Below, piece by piece: positions 1 through 8,059 of a DNA stretch of 64,000 bases. A program made the translations under genes and the position numbers. How positions within the stretch are numbered: position 1 is the stretch's first letter; every line of letters begins with the position of its first letter. The stretch comes from Bin87 sp965116785 (GTDB lineage Bacteria; Chloroflexota; Dehalococcoidia; Lucifugimonadales; UBA3495). The notes beneath the pieces are model-generated. The model searched no databases, was not told where the DNA came from, and saw nothing but the letters and a program-made list of their open reading frames with translations. The stretch covers positions 62,001 to 126,000 of the forward strand of contig OZ220731.1 in assembly GCA_965116785.1 (NCBI GenBank). The letters run 5' to 3'.

Positions 1-1
1 G

Positions 2-1471
2 GCAGGCAAGCAGGCGATTTACCTGGTGCCGGAGATCGCGCTGACCCCGCAGACGGTCGGCATCGTCAGCGACCGCTTCCCCGGTCGCGTGGCTGTGCTG
101 CACCACCGCCTCACCGAGCGGCAGCGGTTTGAGCAGTGGTGGAACATTCATGACGGGCTGGCCGACATTATCGTTGGACCCCGCAGCGCCCTGTTCGCTC
201 CGACGGTCAATCTGGGCATCATCGTCGTCGACGAGGAGCACGAACCGGCTTACAAGCAGGAGGAACATCCGCCTTTGTACCACGCCCGGGATGCTGCCCT
301 GGCCCTGGCTCGCCGGTCTGGCGCGGTGGTGGTGATGGGATCGGCTACGCCGGATGTGAGCACGTACTACGAAGCGACGCGGGGACGGCATCACCTGTTG
401 CGGCTGCCGGAGCGGGTGCCTGGCGTGGACGGACACCCGACCCCTTTACCCGAAATCAGCGTAGTAGACATGCGCCGGGAACTGCGGGAGGGCAACCGCA
501 GCGTCTTCAGTCGCAGTCTCACCGATGCCCTGGACGCCACGATAGCCAGTGGGCAGCAGGCGATCCTGTTCCTCAATCGCCGGGGGAGCGCGGCATTCAT
601 GCAGTGCCGAGACTGCGGGTGCGTGATCAACTGTAGTCAATGCTCGGTGTCCTACGCGTTTCATCGCGAGTCGGGTCGATTGGTTTGTCACTACTGCAAC
701 CGGCAACGGCGCCTGCCGCGAGCCTGTCCGCAGTGTCGTGGTGGCCGCATACGGGAGATGGGCGCCGGCACCGAGACGATCACGGCCGAGTTGCAGGAGC
801 GCTACCCCGACGTCACCGTCGAACGGTGGGACTCGGATTCGGTTCGCAATCCGGCGGAATTGGAAGCGGCGATGGAACGCCTGTCCAACGGGCAGTCGCA
901 GATTTTGGTGGGCACCCAGATGGTGGCTCGAGGGCTGGATTTGCCCAATGTCACCCTGTCGGCCGTGTTGCTGGCGGACCTGGGGCTGAACCTTCCGGAT
1001 TTTCGCGCCGGCGAACGTGCGTTTGCGCTGCTGTGCCAGGTGGCGGGCCGATCCGGCCGGGGCCGCGAGCCGGGACGGGCGATCATCCAGACGTACCAGC
1101 CTGACCACTACGCCATCGCCGCGGCGGCCAATCAGGACTATGCGGCTTTTTATGGGATCGACATCGGGGCACGGCAGTTCCAGGGCAACCCGCCCTTCAA
1201 CCGGCTCGCCCAGGTATTGTGCGCGGATGGCAGCGTGCGGGCCGTGCAGCAGACCCTGGGAGATTTGGCCCAAACCTGGCGGGAACAGGCGGCGCGCGAA
1301 GGCCGGATGGACGTTGACATCATCGGTCCCACGCCTTGCATCCCCGAACGCGTTCGCGGCCGGTACCGTTGGCGATTGCTGCTCCGCGGGCGCCGGATCT
1401 GGCAGTTCCTTGAAGGGCGGACGGTCCCTCGTAACTGCCGGGTTGACGTCGATCCGGTCAGGCTGGACTAA
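2..1471 (+). CDS. priA: Primosomal protein N' (PriA helicase), C-terminal part
   Basis: PriA is the 3'-5' superfamily 2 helicase that reloads the replisome at stalled forks. The frame is open from base 2 (GKQAIYLVPEIALTPQ, a classic PriA helicase segment), so the gene begins left of the window; the GTG at 26 is internal, not a start. Visible parts are the DEEH Walker B box, a zinc-binding insert with paired cysteines (CRDC, CSQC, CHYC, CPQC), the GAGTE motif, and helicase motifs V and VI (GTQMVARG, QVAGRSGRGR). The gene ends in TAA at 1469. Typical PriA is 700-800 residues, so roughly the last 60 percent is present. Family assignment is very secure; only the 5' end is missing. Confidence 0.96.
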   Translation, partial: AGKQAIYLVPEIALTPQTVGIVSDRFPGRVAVLHHRLTERQRFEQWWNIHDGLADIIVGPRSALFAPTVNLGIIVVDEEHEPAYKQEEHPPLYHARDAALALARRSGAVVVMGSATPDVSTYYEATRGRHHLLRLPERVPGVDGHPTPLPEISVVDMRRELREGNRSVFSRSLTDALDATIASGQQAILFLNRRGSAAFMQCRDCGCVINCSQCSVSYAFHRESGRLVCHYCNRQRRLPRACPQCRGGRIREMGAGTETITAELQERYPDVTVERWDSDSVRNPAELEAAMERLSNGQSQILVGTQMVARGLDLPNVTLSAVLLADLGLNLPDFRAGERAFALLCQVAGRSGRGREPGRAIIQTYQPDHYAIAAAANQDYAAFYGIDIGARQFQGNPPFNRLAQVLCADGSVRAVQQTLGDLAQTWREQAAREGRMDVDIIGPTPCIPERVRGRYRWRLLLRGRRIWQFLEGRTVPRNCRVDVDPVRLD

Positions 1472-1599
1472 ACCCTGCTGTAGGGAGCGCGACAAGAGGC
1501 TCGCCTATATTGACAACGTGAAGGATTTTGGTGTATCAATTTTCCACTGCTTGCGTGCGCCAATTTCAGGATTGGTAGCCTTGCCACGGAGGAGGAATC

Positions 1600-1851
1600 A
1601 TGCCCGACATCTATTACGCTCGGCCAAGCAATTTCCTGTCGGACCCACGGGACAGGACGGTTATCGTCGGTGAGTCCGAAGAGGAAGTTCTGGCAAAGAT
1701 GTACGAATATCTGAGCAGCCCGGAGGCCCAGGCCCGCTACCCCGGCGTTGATGACCCGACGGAGTTGGAGAACAACATCCGCACGTGCATCTTCAAGAAG
1801 GGCACCAAGGCGATCCACAACCGCCCGCCGGATGCGGAGCCCGTAAAGTAA
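1600..1851 (+). CDS. Small conserved-looking hypothetical protein (83 aa)
   Basis: Starts at ATG 1600 behind a strong purine-rich site (GGAGGAGG about 4 bases upstream) and ends TAA. It is a soluble, charged 83-residue protein with no signal peptide or membrane segment. The middle is probably helical (SEEEVLAKMYEYL). I do not recognise the family. The strong ribosome binding site and a perfect terminator hairpin just downstream support a real, separately transcribed gene. It lies 128 bases after priA in the same direction. Confidence 0.7.
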   Translation: MPDIYYARPSNFLSDPRDRTVIVGESEEEVLAKMYEYLSSPEAQARYPGVDDPTELENNIRTCIFKKGTKAIHNRPPDAEPVK

Positions 1852-1877
1852 GCCAGCAAAAATTTGCCAGGCATTCG

Positions 1878-1908
1878 CGCCCCCGTTCTCGCTGGACGGG
1901 GGCGTTTT
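1878..1908 (+). terminator. Rho-independent terminator after the 83-aa gene
   Basis: Perfect 9-bp inverted repeat (CGCCCCCGT at 1878-1886, ACGGGGGCG at 1896-1904) followed directly by TTTT. It sits 27 bases after the stop of the small gene. Confidence 0.85.
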
Positions 1909-1941
1909 GCAGGGCGGGTTGCTGCGCTTTCCGCCCGTGGT

Positions 1942-1947
1942 TATACT
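1942..1947 (+). promoter_or_regulatory. Putative -10 box, leaderless start
   Basis: TATACT 8 bases before the ATG of the LON-domain gene and after the previous terminator. With normal spacing, transcription would begin at or next to the ATG. No clear -35 was seen. Confidence 0.4.
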
Positions 1948-1955
1948 GCGACATC

Positions 1956-2645
1956 ATGGCGATCAATCCTGATGACTTCCCGCCGGGAAACTACCACGAA
2001 CTGTCGCTGTTCCCCCTGAACAACGTGGTGCTTTTCCCCGGCATGCCGTTGCCGCTGCATATTTTCGAGGAGCGGTACAAGGCCATGATCGGCGATTGTG
2101 TTGAACGGGACGAACCGTTCGGAGTACTGCTTATCAGGGAAGGCAACGAGGTCGGCGAACCCGCCGAGCCGCATTCCATTGGTACCACGGCGCGCGTCTC
2201 GCAGGTCCAGCGCCTGCAGGAAGGCCGTCTGAACATTCTGACCCGAGGTGAGACCCGTTTCGAGTTGTTGCAAACCGTGCAGACGGTTCCGCACCTGGTC
2301 GGGTTGGTTCGGTTCATCGAAGAAGACGAGGGGGATGTTTCCGCGACCGCGTTGGCCGGCGTGCGCGAGCAGTTCATCCAGCTGCAGCGTCAACTTACCG
2401 CCATGGCCGGCGGATGGGACCGGGAGGTGACGGTTCCCGACGAGCCCATGGCCCTGGCTCGCATCGCCTCGGCGACCCTGGCAGTCAGCCTGCCGCTGCC
2501 TCCGGATGTGCGGCAATCCCTATTGGAAACCCCCACCGCGGGTGGACAGTTGGAAAAGCTGCAGACACTGATGCGGCAGGCCAACCGCATCGTGGCGGAA
2601 CAGGCGGAGCAAAACACGCCGTTCAAAGGGCCACGGCTTAACTGA
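1956..2645 (+). CDS. LON N-terminal substrate-binding domain protein
   Basis: 229 residues containing only the N-terminal substrate-recognition domain of Lon-type proteases (PF02190), with no AAA or protease domain. Signature segments are LFPLNNVVLFPGMPLPLHIFE at residues 16-36, the ERY helix entry, and the ARVSQVQRL / LNILTRGETRFEL strands. The C-terminal third is helical. Standalone LON-domain proteins are widespread; their role is unproven (peptide binding or regulation). ATG 1956 is preferred to the upstream in-frame ATG at 1785, because the upstream extension overlaps the previous gene and the terminator. A TATACT box at 1942-1947 ends only 8 bases before the ATG and there is no Shine-Dalgarno, so the mRNA may be leaderless. 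Confidence 0.88.
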   Translation: MAINPDDFPPGNYHELSLFPLNNVVLFPGMPLPLHIFEERYKAMIGDCVERDEPFGVLLIREGNEVGEPAEPHSIGTTARVSQVQRLQEGRLNILTRGETRFELLQTVQTVPHLVGLVRFIEEDEGDVSATALAGVREQFIQLQRQLTAMAGGWDREVTVPDEPMALARIASATLAVSLPLPPDVRQSLLETPTAGGQLEKLQTLMRQANRIVAEQAEQNTPFKGPRLN

Positions 2646-2665
2646 CCCTGGGGTGTTTACTCCAG

Positions 2666-3367
2666 CTACTGCCGACGGCGCAATTGCTCGCGCAGTTGAC
2701 GCGCTTCTTCCTCGGCCAGTTCGGCGCGAGTTTCGGCGGCGGCCAACGCTTCCAAAGCTTCTACGAGGTTCGGCAGATATTCCCGGGTAGCCGGGTCCCA
2801 GAACCGCAATTGTCGGTCTTCCGAGCGCAACTCCAGCCCTAGGCTGGGACTGTAGCCTCGCACCAAGCCATCCTTGTCGTAGACGATTGGCAAGGATCGG
2901 TAACCGCCGTCTTCCAACACTTCACCGGCTGGAGGGACGTCGTGCCACTGCCCGCCGCTGGGGTCAAACCGCCAGTATTCCGTGACCCCGAGGAGTGCGT
3001 AATCATCACGTTTCGCGGTGTAGTCGTGCCTGCAGGTGCTCGGGGATGCCACTTCCAGTACGAAGTCCGGCGGCTTCCCGACTTCGCTGATGACGTATCC
3101 GTTGGCTTCTTCAATGAGTTGAGCGGGAAAGGGTAAGGCAAAGGCCACTACGCAGTCTGGGCGAGGGGAGCGGCGAGCATCGCGGGCCTAAAAGCAAAGA
3201 TAGCCCTCTCCCGACACCAGTGTGTTTGGCTGGCGCCGGTAGTGACTGCGCAGAACCTGATCGGTACGGGCGATGTGAGGACGCTGTTTCATGCCGTCAG
3301 GAAGCGGAGGCGGGTCCGGCAACTCCGTGAGATTGGGATAGGTGGCCGGCCGCGGTTTCGTGGTCAC
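2666..3367 (-). pseudogene. Uma2-family (DUF820) protein interrupted by an in-frame TAG
   Basis: Uma2 proteins have a PD-(D/E)XK nuclease-like fold and mostly unknown biology. The reading frame starts at GTG 3367, whose GTGA overlaps the stop of the upstream cobalamin-binding-like gene. It runs 59 codons to TAG at 3190-3188, then continues in the same frame with clear family sequence (ARDARRSPRPDCVVAF, then YVISEVGKPPDFVLEVAS and EYWRFDP) to 2666. The TAG sits in the linker where family members usually read DPRDARR, so a point nonsense mutation is likeliest. GTG 3148 could restart translation, but that product would lose the PD residue of the nuclease motif. The C-terminus is a helical Glu/Arg-rich tail. 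Confidence 0.8.
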
Positions 3368-4302
3368 GGGGAACCTCCTTGGCTGGAGCCGTAAATGCGG
3401 CGGGCTCCGGCCTCCGGGATCATCCCTGAAAAGAGTTCGGGGTGGATCATCTCGGCCAGTATCTCGAGACCGGTAACGAGCCGAGGCCCGGATCGGCTGG
3501 TGTAGTTGCTGGCGTCGATGACGTACACGCGGTCGTTCTGCACCGCCGGTAGTGAACCCCATCCCTCCTTTTCGGTGAGCAGGGGGATGTCCTCCATGGC
3601 GCGTGGCACCTCGAAGCCGCAGGGCATGACCACGATGACCTCCGGTTGGCTCTCAACCACCGCGTCCCACTCCAGGGGGAAAGAGCCCATCTCCTTGTTG
3701 CCGAAGCAGTTGGCGCCCCCAGCCAGTTCCACCATTTCCGGTACCCAATGGCCGCCGCACATCAGCGGGTCGGTCCACTCCAGGTGCAGCACGTTTGGGT
3801 GCTTGTCCGCCAACTCGGCGCGCTGGGTGACGGCGTCGATGCGATCCTGCATTCGGGCGGTTACCTGCTGGGCAACGGACGCCGCGCCCGTGGCTCGACC
3901 CACCCGGCGGACGTCTTCCAACACGTCGCCAAGGTATTGCGGGTCCAGCGAGATCACCTCGGGCTGCTTTTCCATGTTGGCGGTGGACTCGGCGACCTGC
4001 CGAGAGGACACCGCTCAAACCTCACAGATAGCTTGAGTGAGCAGCAGGTCCGGATTGGCGGCGTCCAAGATCTCCTGGTCGATGTGGTAGATCCCGAGAC
4101 CCTCGGCCAGGCGCTCCGATATCACGCGGCTGATCTCACCGCTGCTGGGCTGTGTGCCCTCGAATACGCTGCGCACGACCCACGGTTTGTGTTTGGCCTC
4201 CGCCGGGTAGTCGCACTCGTGGGTTACGCCGTAGAGTTGGTCCTCCAGCCCCAGGGCATAAACGATCTCTGTGGCGGAGGGTAGGAAAGAACAGATACGC
4301 AT
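3364..4302 (-). CDS. Cobalamin-binding (BtuF-like) protein, predicted selenoprotein with C-x-x-U
   Basis: 312 codons of the periplasmic-binding fold family that includes BtuF-like cobalamin-binding proteins (PF01497). The N-terminus MRICSFLPSATEIVYALGL and the THECDYP motif are diagnostic. There is no signal peptide, as in many standalone members. Codon 96 is TGA (4017-4015). The family motif here is C-E-V-C-A-V-S; this gene reads C93-E-V-TGA-A-V-S and continues uninterrupted through PEVISLDP, the WTDPLMCGGHW segment and NDRVYVIDA to TGA at 3366. UGA therefore replaces the second Cys of a CxxC pair. A SECIS-like hairpin follows immediately. Selenocysteine is the best explanation; a nonsense mutation is the alternative. 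Callers would split it into 95 and 216 residue pieces. The downstream Uma2 gene overlaps it by 4 bases. Confidence 0.82.
3980..4014 (-). promoter_or_regulatory. SECIS-like hairpin of the cobalamin-binding-like gene
   Basis: Starts at the base after the UGA. Outer stem of 6 bp (GCGGUG/CACCGC), an internal loop, then a 6-bp inner stem (CUCGGC/GCCGAG) closing the apical loop AGGUC (3998-3994). The loop lies 16 nt after UGA. From memory, the E. coli fdhF SECIS loop is AGGUCU at nearly the same distance. It meets the usual bacterial rules: G within the first two loop bases, and 16-37 nt spacing. Confidence 0.7.
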
Positions 4303-4358
4303 CGCGTCGCCTGCCTGTTAGTGAGTGCACGCATTGTAGCACCGCGGCCGGGTTGCCC

Positions 4359-6356
4359 CTAGTCCCCCTCCCGTTGGGCGGCCGGTTCCGCGCCTTCGGA
4401 TGGCCGCGCCGGCGGTGGGCTGAACAGTTCGATGCGTTCTTCCAGGAAACGCCACAGGTCTTCGGTAGAATCCTCGGCGGCCTGGGCAGCGGCGGCGGCG
4501 CGCGCCTGCTGGACCGGTTGCGCGTCCGGGTCGGCCCAATGGTTAAAGGAAGGGCTTTCCACGTCCCCGGCTTCAAAGGCGCTGGGGCTGGGCGCCTCCG
4601 TGCGCCTGGGAGCCGGCGGAGCGATGAATGTATTGCGGAACACTGGTTGCAGGACACGGTGGACGTGGAAGCCGGCGAACACCAGGGCGCCGGCCGACGC
4701 CAACAGCAGGAACAACGACAATGGCAACGACAGGCTGCCGAGAGAGAATAGCTGAATTATCAGCGGGATCATCAGCAGGACGCCGACGAGCAAAAACGCC
4801 GTGGCCATGCCGTCGCGCAGCAGGGTTCGCAGGGTATACCGCGCCGGTTGGCCAGCGGTTTCGCGCACCGTTGCCCGAACGGTCAGGCTGGAGACCACGC
4901 GCAGTTCCCGCCAAATGGCGATGGCGGCAGGCAGGTTTATCCCAACCGTCGCGCCGCCCAGGATCACGCCCAGCAGCGCATGGGACACCGAATCCGGTTC
5001 GGTCAACAGGTCGGGCAGGGTGTACACCGCCGCGGTGCCAATGGCCGTGAGAACTGCGATGATGCATATGTCGATGATGATGCGGCGCACCGAGTTTTTC
5101 AGCAGGCGCCCCGTTTCGCCCGGCAGGGAGAACGCGGCCCAGAACGATTGAATCCCCAGGAAGATGACCAGGTTGACCGCCAACACCGCCGGTGGCGCAC
5201 GCCTTTCCAGCCAGTCGTAGGTTGGGGTAGCGATCTTGGACGTCAGCGGCGCGAAGACCGCGGTGATCGCCGTCGCGATTGCCAGCACCGGCGCCACCAC
5301 CGGTCCGACCGCCGCGTTGGTGGCGCTCAGGTGGCCGATTGCCAGCGAAAACTCGCCCATCTGCGGCATCGTCATTCCGACCTGCGCGGCAGTGCGTGAC
5401 CGTCGTCCCGCCAGCACCGCTCCGATGGTGTTGGCCATGATCTTGCCGCCCATGAACACTCCGACCACCACCAGGGCCGGCACGATGTAGTCGTCCAGAG
5501 TTCGATAGTCGATCAGCATCCCTATGGATAGGAAGAACAGCGCGCCAAACATGTCGCGCACCGGGTTGACCAGCCGCGTCACCCGGCCGGCGGCGTCGGT
5601 GTCCCCGATGACCACGCCGATCAGGAATGCGCCGGCGGCAGCGGACAATCCGAGGAACTCTGCCCCCAGCGCCAGGCCAAAGCAGCAACCCAGTGAAGCC
5701 ACCAGCAGGGTCTCGTCGGACTGCATCCGGGAGAGGAACCGCATCAGCCGCGGCGCCAGCAGCGCGCCGAAAGCCAGGGCCGCGATGCAGAAGATGCCCA
5801 GCTTCGCGGCCAGCCATCCCACGTCCGCGAGGTCGGTGGAACCGGTGGTCGCGAGGCCGGCCAACAGGGTCAACAGAATGACCGCGGCGAAGTCTTCCAC
5901 AAGGAGGATGCCGACTATCGTTTGGCCCCATCCGGCGCGCAGGTTGCCGCTGTCACGCAGTCCCTTCAGCAATATCGCCGAACTGCTGATGGCCATTGCG
6001 CCGCCAAGGTACAGGGCGTTCGCGCCTGATATGCCCAGCACCTTGTCAGATATCAGCACTCCCAGGTAGGTGAGTGTGGAGATCTCCACGACTCCGATGA
6101 CCAGCACTCTCAGGCCGATCTCTCGGATCCGCCGCCACCCCAACTCCAGGCCGATGCCGAACAGGAGCAGGATCAGTCCCAGTTCGGCCAGCAACTCGAT
6201 GGTGTCCAGGTTGCTGATAACCGGGTGCGGCAGGGTGTACGGCCCGATCAACAACCCGGCGATAAGATAACCGAGTACCGGTGGCTGCCAAACCAACCGG
6301 GCTAGCGCCAGCCCAACGGCCGCAATGGCCATGGCGATGGCGAAGTCTTTCAGCAA
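4359..6356 (-). CDS. CPA2-family cation:proton antiporter (KefB/KefC-like membrane domain)
   Basis: 665 residues. Residues 1 to about 385 are a Na+/H+ exchanger domain of 11-12 membrane segments, with characteristic GYLIAGLLIGP, LLLFGIGLEL, the VEDFAAV helix with its acidic ion-site residue, and FFLSIGMLID. A second membrane block follows (about 390-590) with four to five hydrophobic segments, including a glycine-rich ILGGATVGINLP. The last 75 residues are a Pro/Ala/Glu-rich cytoplasmic tail. No TrkA-N nucleotide-binding domain is visible, unlike Kef channels. It probably exchanges K+ or Na+ for protons; the ion cannot be told from sequence. It lies upstream of the cobalamin-binding-like gene on the same strand with a 56-base gap. 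Confidence 0.88.
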   Translation of the reverse strand: MLKDFAIAMAIAAVGLALARLVWQPPVLGYLIAGLLIGPYTLPHPVISNLDTIELLAELGLILLLFGIGLELGWRRIREIGLRVLVIGVVEISTLTYLGVLISDKVLGISGANALYLGGAMAISSSAILLKGLRDSGNLRAGWGQTIVGILLVEDFAAVILLTLLAGLATTGSTDLADVGWLAAKLGIFCIAALAFGALLAPRLMRFLSRMQSDETLLVASLGCCFGLALGAEFLGLSAAAGAFLIGVVIGDTDAAGRVTRLVNPVRDMFGALFFLSIGMLIDYRTLDDYIVPALVVVGVFMGGKIMANTIGAVLAGRRSRTAAQVGMTMPQMGEFSLAIGHLSATNAAVGPVVAPVLAIATAITAVFAPLTSKIATPTYDWLERRAPPAVLAVNLVIFLGIQSFWAAFSLPGETGRLLKNSVRRIIIDICIIAVLTAIGTAAVYTLPDLLTEPDSVSHALLGVILGGATVGINLPAAIAIWRELRVVSSLTVRATVRETAGQPARYTLRTLLRDGMATAFLLVGVLLMIPLIIQLFSLGSLSLPLSLFLLLASAGALVFAGFHVHRVLQPVFRNTFIAPPAPRRTEAPSPSAFEAGDVESPSFNHWADPDAQPVQQARAAAAAQAAEDSTEDLWRFLEERIELFSPPPARPSEGAEPAAQREGD

Positions 6357-6508
6357 TCCGGCGGATGCGTCAGATAGACCGGCTGCAAATATGGTAAGCG
6401 GGAACTCTATCTCAGATCTCCCAGCACACAGGAAATTCCCCGAGCACAGTCGAGGCGGGTACGGACCCCTGGCGGCGGGCCAGCGTTGCGCTAAATCTTC
6501 AAGTTATT

Positions 6509-6537
6509 GCTGCGACGCTTCATGGAAGCGTTGCAGC
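6509..6537. repeat. 13-bp inverted repeat downstream of the OsmC-like gene
   Basis: GCTGCGACGCTTC / GAAGCGTTGCAGC around a 3-base loop, one mismatch. It has no U-run on either strand, so a terminator role is uncertain. A 16-bp perfect palindrome (CGGCGGGATCCCGCCG) lies close by at 6555-6570. Confidence 0.5.
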
Positions 6538-6622
6538 TTGTTGCCCCGGTCGCTCGGCGGGATCCCGCCGGCGCGACGGGGGCAGAACTTTCGCCTGCGG
6601 GTGGCGCGAATTTTGCCGGGCG

Positions 6623-7084
6623 CTACGCGGCGCGGCCGGCGTGCTTCTGGTGTGGCTCAGTGAGAAACTCAGCGGTGACGGAAGTGCTGGGGGTCGCCAC
6701 GGCGACCGAACCATAAAGCGGTCAACGCTTCTTCCAGGTGTCTACCAGATAGTTGCCCTGATCGTCGTCGACTCCCCAGATCTTGAAGTGAATCCGGACG
6801 TCGGCGTAGACGCTCACGTCGCCGGGGGTTGCGTCCGGGTCCCGGAACGCTTCGGCGGACACTTCCATGAAGTCCAACGGAGCGTCATCGGTAAGCGCAA
6901 TTCGCTCGACCATGTTCACCGCGCACGCGGTAATGCCCGAGAGGAACAACTCGCCGGCGCCCACCGCATCGCCGCCGCCGTCATCGGCGACCCAGTGATG
7001 CGTGCGGGCGTTGCAGATTGCTCTGCCGTGGGTTCCCGAGCTGTACGTTTCCACGTGATAGGCTCTTTCCAATGCAGCCATCAT
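6623..7084 (-). CDS. OsmC-like peroxiredoxin, predicted selenoprotein
   Basis: OsmC/Ohr-family thiol peroxidases reduce organic hydroperoxides using two cysteines. This 153-codon gene starts at ATG 7084 behind AAGGGGG, with a second ATG at 7081 also possible. The first catalytic Cys is C54 (SGITACAVNMVER). Codon 121 is TGA (6724-6722) and reads K-K-R-TGA-P-L-Y-G, exactly at the family's second catalytic Cys (R-C-P-x-Y/S). After TGA the frame continues for 32 conserved-looking codons (PLYGSVAVATPSTSVTAE) to TAG at 6625. OsmC-like selenoproteins are known from marine metagenomes. If TGA were a stop, the protein would lose its catalytic residue and last strands. A SECIS-like hairpin follows. It is divergent from ispD. 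Confidence 0.85.
6689..6712 (-). promoter_or_regulatory. SECIS-like hairpin of the OsmC-like gene
   Basis: Perfect 6-bp stem GGUCGC/GCGACC with apical loop CGUG (6701-6698), extended by GG/CC beyond a small U-rich bulge. The apical loop begins 20 nt after the UGA and has G at its second position followed by U, which fits bacterial SECIS rules. Confidence 0.6.
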
Positions 7085-7150
7085 GCCCCCCTTGGCGCAG
7101 CGCGCTCCGCAGATATTTGCCAGCCTCGTATTGAATTTGGCGGCCGCTAA

Positions 7151-7180
7151 ATCATAAACTATTTGGGCATGTGACGCCAA
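7151..7180 (-). promoter_or_regulatory. Putative sigma-70 promoter of the OsmC-like gene
   Basis: On the minus strand, TTGGCG (7180-7175) and TATGAT (7156-7151) are 18 bases apart. This gives a leader of about 60 nt before ATG 7084. Confidence 0.45.
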
Positions 7181-7204
7181 TCGCGCCCGTGGACCAACGA
7201 TAAA

Positions 7205-7903
7205 TTGAACTCTGCCGGAAGCGAGACATTCGAAGACCTGTTGGGCGTGGTCGTTGTTGCCGCCGGGCGCAGTTCCCGCATGGGCGGCACCGACAAGACC
7301 TTCGCCGATGTTCGAGGGTCCCCGTTGATTGCCCATACCCTTCGGCGCATCGCCGCGTCGGATGCCGTTGACCGGATAGTGTTGGTAGTAGCCCCCGATG
7401 CGGTACCCGACGGAGAGGCGATGGTACGCGGGCTGGAGATTCCCAAAATCGCCGCAGTCTGCGCCGGCGGCGCCAGCCGACAGGATTCGGTGTTCGCCGG
7501 GCTGGTGGCGATGGAGGAGCGGCGATGGGTCGCGGTGCACGACGGAGCGCGACCGTGCGTCACGGCGGATATCCTGGATCGCGCTCTCAGCGAAGTCCGG
7601 GGATCGGGCGCGGCGATCGCCGCGGTGCCGGTAAAGGATACGATTAAGGTGGTGGGCCCGGAGCAGGTGATCTCGGACACGCCGGACCGCGCCACCTTGT
7701 GGGCGGCGCAAACTCCGCAGGCCTTTGATTATCGAACCTTGCTGGATGCCCACCGCGCCGCAGAGGTTGAATACACCGATGACGCGGCCATGGTTGAAGC
7801 TGCGGGCCATCAGGTTACGGTTTTCTGGGGCGGCTACGAAAATTTGAAGGTGACCACACCGGAAGACCTGGATATCGTGAGTTTGTTGTTATCCCGGGAG
7901 TAG
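7205..7903 (+). CDS. ispD: 2-C-methyl-D-erythritol 4-phosphate cytidylyltransferase
   Basis: Third enzyme of the MEP isoprenoid pathway, joining MEP to CTP. 232 residues with the nucleotidyltransferase loop VVAAGRSSRMGG, the HDGARPCVT and VPVKDTIK motifs, AAQTPQAF, and the C-terminal TDDAAMVE and LKVTTPEDL segments. The start is uncertain: TTG 7205 gives a 12-residue leader before the first strand, while GTG 7247 would begin right at it; neither has a clear Shine-Dalgarno. ispF follows on the same strand, separated by a small membrane-protein gene. Confidence 0.93.
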   Translation: MNSAGSETFEDLLGVVVVAAGRSSRMGGTDKTFADVRGSPLIAHTLRRIAASDAVDRIVLVVAPDAVPDGEAMVRGLEIPKIAAVCAGGASRQDSVFAGLVAMEERRWVAVHDGARPCVTADILDRALSEVRGSGAAIAAVPVKDTIKVVGPEQVISDTPDRATLWAAQTPQAFDYRTLLDAHRAAEVEYTDDAAMVEAAGHQVTVFWGGYENLKVTTPEDLDIVSLLLSRE

Positions 7904-8059
7904 GCCGAAACTGGTGCAAATGGCATATCGGTTCGCTTGCAACAATATATCCGGTGTGCATACCATATTTAACGTCGTCCTGCGTCACGTATGGGCGCGT
8001 GTATGTAGTGCTAAAATTCGCGCGTTTGGACAAAGGGTTACGACAAGCGGAGGATCAGA

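Noticed and set aside
446..1495. Long minus-strand ORF opposite priA, and similar long ORFs opposite secA, cysS, the hydantoinase and others
   Set aside because: High-GC shadow frames: rich in Arg/Pro/Gly/His, no family features, no ribosome binding sites, fully covered by real genes on the other strand.
2641..2665. Terminator between the LON-domain gene and the Uma2 gene
   Set aside because: No inverted repeat with a U-run was found in this short convergent gap.
2666..3367. TAG in Uma2 as pyrrolysine or a fifth selenocysteine-like recoding
   Set aside because: TAG is not at a Cys or Lys active-site column, only one case is present and no recoding structure was seen. A point mutation is simpler.
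6722..7810. A 362-aa minus-strand protein across the ispD start
   Set aside because: Only its last 120 residues are OsmC-like; the upstream part is the shadow of ispD. The true start is ATG 7084 and the true end is beyond the UGA at 6722-6724.
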